Assembly (NCBI GenBank): GCA_020425085.1
Contig: JAGQRW010000007.1
Coordinates: 372,001 to 436,000 of the forward strand
Direction: 5' to 3'
Length of the DNA stretch: 64,000 bases
Origin: Paracoccaceae bacterium
GTDB taxonomy: Bacteria; Pseudomonadota; Alphaproteobacteria; Rhodobacterales; Rhodobacteraceae
The notes beneath the pieces are model-generated. The model was not told the DNA's origin, searched no databases, and saw only the letters and a list, made by a program, of their open reading frames with translations. A program made the position numbers and the translations under genes. Below are positions 59,645 through 64,000 of this stretch, one piece after another. Position 1 is the first letter of the stretch, and each line of letters begins with the position of its first letter.

Positions 59645-59969
59645 GTTGACTTTATAGTGGGTATAGCAATAGCAATTAGGTGTGGCGCTGAGTTGCACTC
59701 GAGGTCCCTTGTTAACTCATTGATTCTTTGATGTATTCCAGTGTTTACACATGAAGGCAACGTAAAGGGTTTGTTGTAGACCCGTACGGAAGCACATTAT
59801 CCAAGTTCCCAACCTGCAACTCAGGCAAATCGTGTATCGCGTTGTCGACCGGACCTTCGTTGCGCTAAGTGCTGATGTCTGCGGTGCGGATTTTTCGTCA
59901 CTAAGCGCTTGATCCTTTTGAGGTTGTGTTGTTCTTTGTTATGAGGTTACGGGTGGAGGAGATTTCGTT
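59645..59969 (+). other. Islet left flank, non-coding
   Basis: This AT-rich stretch has no convincing gene. A possible promoter is TTGTTA at 59709-59714, a 17-base spacer, then TGTATT at 59732-59737. A strong Shine-Dalgarno (GGAGGAG, 59955-59961) ends the segment. Confidence 0.45.
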
Positions 59970-61001
59970 ATTATTGAATTCGTCAGGCTTAAGTCTTTTC
60001 TTATCAGTGCCATATTGGCGCTAATTTCCAGTTCAGCATTTGGGCAATCGTTTGGCAATTTTACCGCCTTTCCGAAAAACGGAGTGGTCGTCCTTAGCGG
60101 AGGTATCGATGCTGACAGTCCCGATGACTTTAAAAAGGCACTGACCGCTGCAGGCAATGCAAAAACGGTGGTGCTGAGAAGTTCCGGAGGCGTCGTTGTT
60201 TCCGCTCTAGATATTGCCGCTATAATAAAACAACGCCAACTAGTAACCTTTATTGAAGAAAGACAGAGCTGCGCTTCAGCCTGCTCAATCATCTTTTTCG
60301 CAGGTGAGCAGCGCGTTGCATTGGGGAAGCTCGGCGTTCATCAGATGTCTGCGCCCGGAGGAGGCAGTCTCGCGGGACTTCAATTCGTTTTAGCCGATGT
60401 GCTCTCTGCTTTTGACGCTTTTGACGTCGATGACCGGGTGATGCAGAAGATGCTTCGCACTCCTGCAAAGGACATGTACTACTTTACGACTGAGGAAAAA
60501 GAGGCGTGGAGCATCGATCGGTTTGCGGCCCTAGCACCTCAGCCGATTCGATCCAGTTTTTCTGACTTTCAGCCGGAAAGATACTATTTGGGTGCAAGTG
60601 TACTTCCCGATTTCAATGGCAGAGACAAGAAGTTTAGGAACTACCGCACCCGCATTCGCGATGGCGTTCTCAATGGGGTCAACTTCGCCGGGAGATTTTC
60701 CGTAGTTGAGATTGGGTGCGGTACGTCTTGCCGTTTCGCATATATTGTTGATGTATCGAATGGCGAAGTCTTTACTTTTCCCTACGGAGGCGAGGAGCAG
60801 TACCAACTTGGCCTTATCTACTCTACAGATAGCCGCCTAATGCGTGCGACTTGGAGAGAAGCGTATTGGACTGCGGATCAAAGTAAAGATACCGACACCT
60901 GCATATCTCAAGATATTCTGTGGAACGGTTCGGGTTTCGAGATCGTGAGCGAACGTTCTTTCGAGATCAGAAAATATGGCGACTGTTCAATTGAATATTG
61001 A
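59970..61001 (+). CDS. Islet cargo: predicted secreted ClpP-like (COG3904-type) two-domain protein
   Basis: About 343 residues if translation begins at the ATT at 59970, eight bases after GGAGGAG; the only later candidate, TTG at 60015, would cut the signal peptide in half. Residues 1-25 form a signal peptide (VRLKSFLISAILALISSSAFG). The next 130 residues resemble periplasmic ClpP-like proteins: VVLRSSGGVVVSALDIAAII, ERQSCASACSIIFFAGEQR with the probable nucleophile serine, and LGVHQM. The last 120 residues form a second domain with GVNFAGRFSVVEIGCGTSC and YIVDVSNGEVFTFP. A peptidase-like role in the cell envelope is inferred; no function is known. Confidence 0.7.
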   Translation: MIEFVRLKSFLISAILALISSSAFGQSFGNFTAFPKNGVVVLSGGIDADSPDDFKKALTAAGNAKTVVLRSSGGVVVSALDIAAIIKQRQLVTFIEERQSCASACSIIFFAGEQRVALGKLGVHQMSAPGGGSLAGLQFVLADVLSAFDAFDVDDRVMQKMLRTPAKDMYYFTTEEKEAWSIDRFAALAPQPIRSSFSDFQPERYYLGASVLPDFNGRDKKFRNYRTRIRDGVLNGVNFAGRFSVVEIGCGTSCRFAYIVDVSNGEVFTFPYGGEEQYQLGLIYSTDSRLMRATWREAYWTADQSKDTDTCISQDILWNGSGFEIVSERSFEIRKYGDCSIEY

Positions 61002-61490
61002 AATACACGGGATCGCCATTGGTCAGATCGTGCATCTCGCAGCGTCTGCTGCTACGGTCTTTTAGCCGCCATTCGCTGTGGTTTGATCGAAAGTCCGCAA
61101 AGGGCAGAAAGCGCCAGTTGGGCCGAGCCGAGTGAAGGTCTGGAAAGTCCGCAGAGTGGACATTGGTAACTGCCGACATGTCCTACGAATTACTTTGATT
61201 ATGGCACAATATTGAACTCAAGGTGCGCCAGAGACAAACTTATCCTGCTTTGGATTTAGGGTCAAAAATCCGAGTAGGTTACATATACGTGACCCCTCCC
61301 GATTACCCCCCGTGGCCCCCACGTGATCCCTGAGTTTAGCGCCGAGGGACCGGGGTTCTTGCTCGGGATAGGGTGGCTTGGCATCCCCTTAGGTTGACGT
61401 TCAATTAAGCTGTGAGAAGGTCTCAAATTATGCTGTGAGTGGACTATAGATGCATGATTTATTGATGTAGATACCGTCGTCAATCCTTTG
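61002..61490 (+). other. Islet right flank, non-coding, with short repeats
   Basis: No convincing gene is seen in these 489 bases. Two near-identical 14-mers, AATTAAGCTGTGAG (61403-61416) and AATTATGCTGTGAG (61426-61439), lie in direct orientation with a 23-base period, and ACGTGAYCCC occurs twice near 61287 and 61321. A pair of AAAGTCCGCA motifs lies at about 61090-61155. The direct repeats could be protein-binding sites beside the attachment site. Confidence 0.5.
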
Positions 61491-63272
61491 TTATAAAGGC
61501 CAGAAGTAGAGGATAGCTGGGATCGACACGGCTATCACAATGATCTCCAGAGGTAACCCCATGCGCCAGTAATCGCCAAAGCGATAGCCACCGGGGCCGA
61601 GGATCAGGGTATTGTTCTTATGGCCAATCGGGGTGAGGAAAGCGCAGCTTGCCGCCACTGCCACCGCCATCAGGAACGGGTCGGCGTTGACGCCAAGGGT
61701 CTGTGCCATGGCGATGCCGACCGGGGCGGCGACGATGGTGGTGGCGGTATTGTTCAGGATGTCGCTGAGCGTCATGGTTGTTATCATCAGTACCGTCAGG
61801 ATCACCCAGGCGGGCATGCCTTTGGTCAGGTCCGTCAGGGCGTTGGCGATCAGTTCGGTGCCGCCCGAAGTTTCCAGTGCCTGGCCGAGCGGGATCATCG
61901 AACCCAGAAGAACGATCACCGGCCATTCCACATGCGTGTAAAGTTCGCTTAGCGGCACAATTCTGGTCAGCGCATACAAGGCAACGACGATGCCAAGTGC
62001 CACCGGCAGATAAATCAACCCGACGCTGGCGGCGGCGACGGCGGCAGTGAACAGGCCGATTGCCAGCCAGGTCTTTTCGTTCTGGGTGACGCTGAGGCCG
62101 CGCTCCGCCAGCGGCAGACAGCCCAGCCATTCGGTGACCTCGGCCTGTTGTTCCGAGGGGGTGAGCAACAGCAGGATGTCACCGGATTCTATCACCGTGC
62201 GGCGGACCTGTTGGGTTATTCTGGTGCCGCGCCGGGATATTCCCAACAGAATGGTGTTCTTGCGCCAGTTCAGGCCGATCGCCATGGCGGTCTTGCCCTG
62301 GATGCGTGCGCCTTCGGTTACCACCACCTCACTGAGTCCGAGGCCGTCGCCCGCCGGTTGCAGCCGTTCCTTGCGCTCGCCATCAACGAAATCCAGTTTC
62401 AGAGTGGTGCGGAATTCATCCAATGCCTCGGGCGTGGCTTCGAGGATCAGCGCGTCATCGGCCTGCATGGTCCGGTTGTAGGAATTGCCGTATAGCCGCT
62501 TGCCGCCCCGGATCAGCCCCAGGATGGCGATGTCGGCCTTGTCGGCCTCGTCATAAAGTTCCATTACCTTTTGACCGACCAGTTTGGAGTCTTTGGGGAT
62601 GGTAAGCTCGGCCACGTAGTCGCCAATATCCGCCAATGCGTCGCCGGCGCCAATTTCGCCTTCGTGGCGCGGGATCAGGCGCCAGCCGATGGTGGCAACG
62701 AACAAAAGACCGGCTATCGAGGCAACCAGGCCAACCGGCGCGAAATCGAACATGGCGAACGGGGTGCCGAATGCATCCTCGCGGATGGTGGCGATGATGA
62801 TGTTGGGCGGGGTGCCGATCATTGTCACCATGCCGCCAAGGATGGTTGCAAACGACAGCGGCATCAGCGACAATCCGGGCGGTCGTTTGGCCTTTTTGGC
62901 GGTTTGCAGATCCACCGGCATCAGCAGGGCCAGTGCCGCCACGTTGTTCATGAAGGCTGACAGCACCGCGCCGACACCGCCCATGATGGCGATATGCATC
63001 CCGAGAGAGCGTGACGAATCCACCAGCGAGCGGGTGATAAGCTGCACCGCACCGGAATTTACCAGACCGGCGGAAACCACCAGCACCAGCGCCACCACCA
63101 GCGTTGCCGGATGGCCAAAGCCCGAGAATGCCTTGTCGGCGGGTACCACGCCGCTGACCACCCCGACCAGCAGCGCGGCGAATGCCACGAGGTCATAACG
63201 AAACCGCCCCCACAAAAGCAGCGCAAACACCGCCACGAAAATGGCGAACAGGGTGATTTGCGGCATGGTCAT
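61491..63272 (-). CDS. SLC13/DASS family anion transporter with RCK_C (TrkA-C) domains
   Basis: A 593-residue inner-membrane protein. Two sets of transmembrane helices flank a central soluble region (about residues 210-395) with two RCK_C-type regulatory domains (VAELTIPKDSKLVGQKVMEL and LSEVVVTEGARIQGKTAMAI). Motifs such as FMNNVAALALLMPV, IGTPPNIIIATIREDAFG and SDILNNTATTIVAAPVGIAM are typical. Substrates may be sulfate or dicarboxylates. The last 24 codons come from the islet and use TTA, ATA and TAA, unlike the rest. The ATG at 63272 has AAGGAA ahead. Confidence 0.9.
   Translation of the reverse strand: MTMPQITLFAIFVAVFALLLWGRFRYDLVAFAALLVGVVSGVVPADKAFSGFGHPATLVVALVLVVSAGLVNSGAVQLITRSLVDSSRSLGMHIAIMGGVGAVLSAFMNNVAALALLMPVDLQTAKKAKRPPGLSLMPLSFATILGGMVTMIGTPPNIIIATIREDAFGTPFAMFDFAPVGLVASIAGLLFVATIGWRLIPRHEGEIGAGDALADIGDYVAELTIPKDSKLVGQKVMELYDEADKADIAILGLIRGGKRLYGNSYNRTMQADDALILEATPEALDEFRTTLKLDFVDGERKERLQPAGDGLGLSEVVVTEGARIQGKTAMAIGLNWRKNTILLGISRRGTRITQQVRRTVIESGDILLLLTPSEQQAEVTEWLGCLPLAERGLSVTQNEKTWLAIGLFTAAVAAASVGLIYLPVALGIVVALYALTRIVPLSELYTHVEWPVIVLLGSMIPLGQALETSGGTELIANALTDLTKGMPAWVILTVLMITTMTLSDILNNTATTIVAAPVGIAMAQTLGVNADPFLMAVAVAASCAFLTPIGHKNNTLILGPGGYRFGDYWRMGLPLEIIVIAVSIPAILYFWPL
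61562..61610. repeat. 49-bp direct repeat, right copy (putative att site)
   Basis: Identical over 49 bases to 59596-59644 and located inside the intact transporter gene. To its left the coding sequence (61491-61561) differs from the displaced native end, and to its right the gene continues with host-like sequence. Confidence 0.85.
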
Positions 63273-63398
63273 GATTATTCGGTTCCTTGGCTGGTTGAAC
63301 GCCCCATTTGCCATGGCTGGCAACGTTGCGGCGGGGCTTGAACCCTTTATGCCGCCTGATTATAGAGGCGGCAACGCAAATTCCAGCAAAGGCAGATC

Positions 63399-64000
63399 AT
63401 GGCAGGCCATTCCAAATGGGCGAATATCCAGCATCGCAAGGGGCGTCAGGATGCGGTTCGCTCGAAATTGTTTTCCAAGCTGGCCAAGGAAATTACCGTT
63501 GCCGCCAGGATGGGCGATCCTGATCCCGACAAGAACCCGCGCCTGCGTCTGGCGGTAAAAGAGGCCAAGTCGGTTTCGGTTCCCAAGGATGTGATCGAGC
63601 GTGCCATCAACAAGGCCGTTGGTGGCGATGCTGAAAACTACGACGAGATCCGCTATGAGGGTTATGGCCCGGAAGGTGTGGCGCTGATCGTTGAAGCGAT
63701 GACCGATAACCGAAACCGCACCGCCAGTTCGGTGCGCTCGATCTTTGCCAAGGCCGGCGGAAATCTGGCCGAGACCGGCGCAGTATCCTTCATGTTCGAC
63801 CGCATGGGGCTGGTCAGCTATCCGGTTGCGGCCGGAACTGCCGATGCGGTGTTTGAAGCGGCGATCGAAGCGGGTGCCGAGGATGTCGAAAGCACCGATG
63901 AGGGGCACGAGATCTATTGTGCCGCCAGCGACCTCAATGATGTGTCAAACGCGCTTGAATCGGCCTTGGGCGAATCCGAAAGCTCAAAACTGATCTGGAA
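63399..64000 (+). CDS. yebC: YebC/PmpR family transcriptional regulator, 3' end cut off by window edge
   Basis: The first 200 residues of a YebC-family protein: [20 protein letters not shown] at the N-terminus, [42 protein letters not shown] near residue 88 and [18 protein letters not shown] near residue 114. YebC/PmpR proteins act as DNA-binding regulators, and relatives help ribosomes pass proline runs. About 45 residues are missing past the window end. AAAGGCAG precedes the start; it is divergent from the transporter gene. Confidence 0.94.
   Translation, partial: MAGHSKWANIQHRKGRQDAVRSKLFSKLAKEITVAARMGDPDPDKNPRLRLAVKEAKSVSVPKDVIERAINKAVGGDAENYDEIRYEGYGPEGVALIVEAMTDNRNRTASSVRSIFAKAGGNLAETGAVSFMFDRMGLVSYPVAAGTADAVFEAAIEAGAEDVESTDEGHEIYCAASDLNDVSNALESALGESESSKLIW

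Larger units (their letters stand above)
59596..61610. mobile_element. Small AT-rich genomic islet integrated in the 3' end of an SLC13 gene
   Basis: About 2.0 kb bounded by perfect 49-bp direct repeats. The DNA inside is visibly AT-richer than the flanks and uses codons rare in neighbours (TTA, ATA, AGA). It holds one clear gene and no integrase, transposase, resolvase or terminal inverted repeats. The transporter keeps an open frame because the islet brought a replacement 3' end. This matches tyrosine-recombinase-style integration at a gene end. It may be moved in trans or be the remnant of a larger island. Confidence 0.75.

Noticed and set aside
61262-61483. A 73-codon minus-strand frame in the islet right flank
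   Set aside because: No ribosome-binding site, no family resemblance, and it spans the short repeats; probably non-coding.
59596-61610. Reading the islet as an insertion sequence or composite transposon
   Set aside because: There is no transposase, no terminal inverted repeats, and 49 bp is far longer than a target-site duplication. The gene-end replacement also does not fit transposition.

Overview
This 64-kb window is a chromosomal stretch of a GC-rich alphaproteobacterium, most probably a member of the Rhodobacterales. The lineage is inferred from family content: L-malyl-CoA/beta-methylmalyl-CoA lyase (Mcl1), a PhaAB pair, a DgcN-DgcA D-glutamate operon, a TIGR02302/DUF4175 protein, an MJ0042-type zinc-ribbon protein beside ftsEX, DUF1244, and short intergenic repeats of a type common in that order. 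The genus cannot be fixed. Genes are dense, with many 4-bp ATGA-type overlaps and several TTG or GTG starts. No tRNA, rRNA, CRISPR array or transposase was seen.

Layout. 1-2337: a cut-off peptide-type solute-binding protein and a membrane-anchored cytochrome c. 2468-3319: prephenate dehydratase. 3320-3661: a strongly structured leader ahead of a six-gene corrin-ring operon (3662-10094: cbiX, cobH, cobL, cobI, a cbiG-cobJ fusion, cobM). 10712-13628: D-glutamate catabolism (dgcN, dgcA, D-amino-acid aminotransferase). 13807-14905: DUF1244 and an N-formylglutamate amidohydrolase family gene. 15027-22167: pyruvate kinase, L35/L20, a hotdog thioesterase, pheS and pheT. 22203-27884: an FAD oxidoreductase with YtoQ, a GST, mscL, alanine dehydrogenase with a divergent AsnC regulator, and azlCD. 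27942-31196: the molybdenum-cofactor operon fdhD-mobA-mobB-moeA. 31200-40776: housekeeping genes (greA, ETF-ubiquinone oxidoreductase, a TPR lipoprotein-like/secreted protein, ispE, a polyprenyl synthase, a TrmN6-like methylase, an EamA transporter, DUF465). 40850-42849: phaB and phaA for polyhydroxybutyrate. 43121-46627: an EAL protein, tag, a sterol-desaturase-family hydroxylase and a TlpA-like thioredoxin. 46659-50376: argH, a 40-residue LptM-like lipoprotein, a small molybdopterin-domain protein, DUF2834 and lysA. 50404-59329: TIGR02302, MJ0042, ftsE-ftsX-plsC-PPOX, accA and mcl1. 61491-64000: an SLC13 transporter and the start of yebC.

The most unusual object is a small AT-rich islet of about 2 kb at 59596-61610, set into the 3' end of the SLC13 transporter gene. 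A 49-bp perfect direct repeat flanks it. On one side lies the displaced, host-like 3' end of the transporter. On the other side the transporter now ends in a replacement 3' end that encodes nearly the same peptide with different codons. This is the signature of site-specific integration into a protein gene with restoration of the reading frame, yet no integrase is present. The single cargo gene encodes a probably secreted protein with a ClpP-like COG3904-type domain joined to a second Cys-containing domain, apparently starting at ATT behind a strong Shine-Dalgarno sequence.

Functionally the window joins acetyl-CoA use (accA, mcl1, phaAB), amino-acid and D-amino-acid turnover (ald, dgc operon, pheA, argH, lysA) and cofactor synthesis (cobalamin, molybdenum cofactor, isoprenoid quinone side chain). 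Cobalamin supply is consistent with Mcl1-linked ethylmalonyl-CoA metabolism, which needs B12-dependent mutases, but those genes are not in this window.
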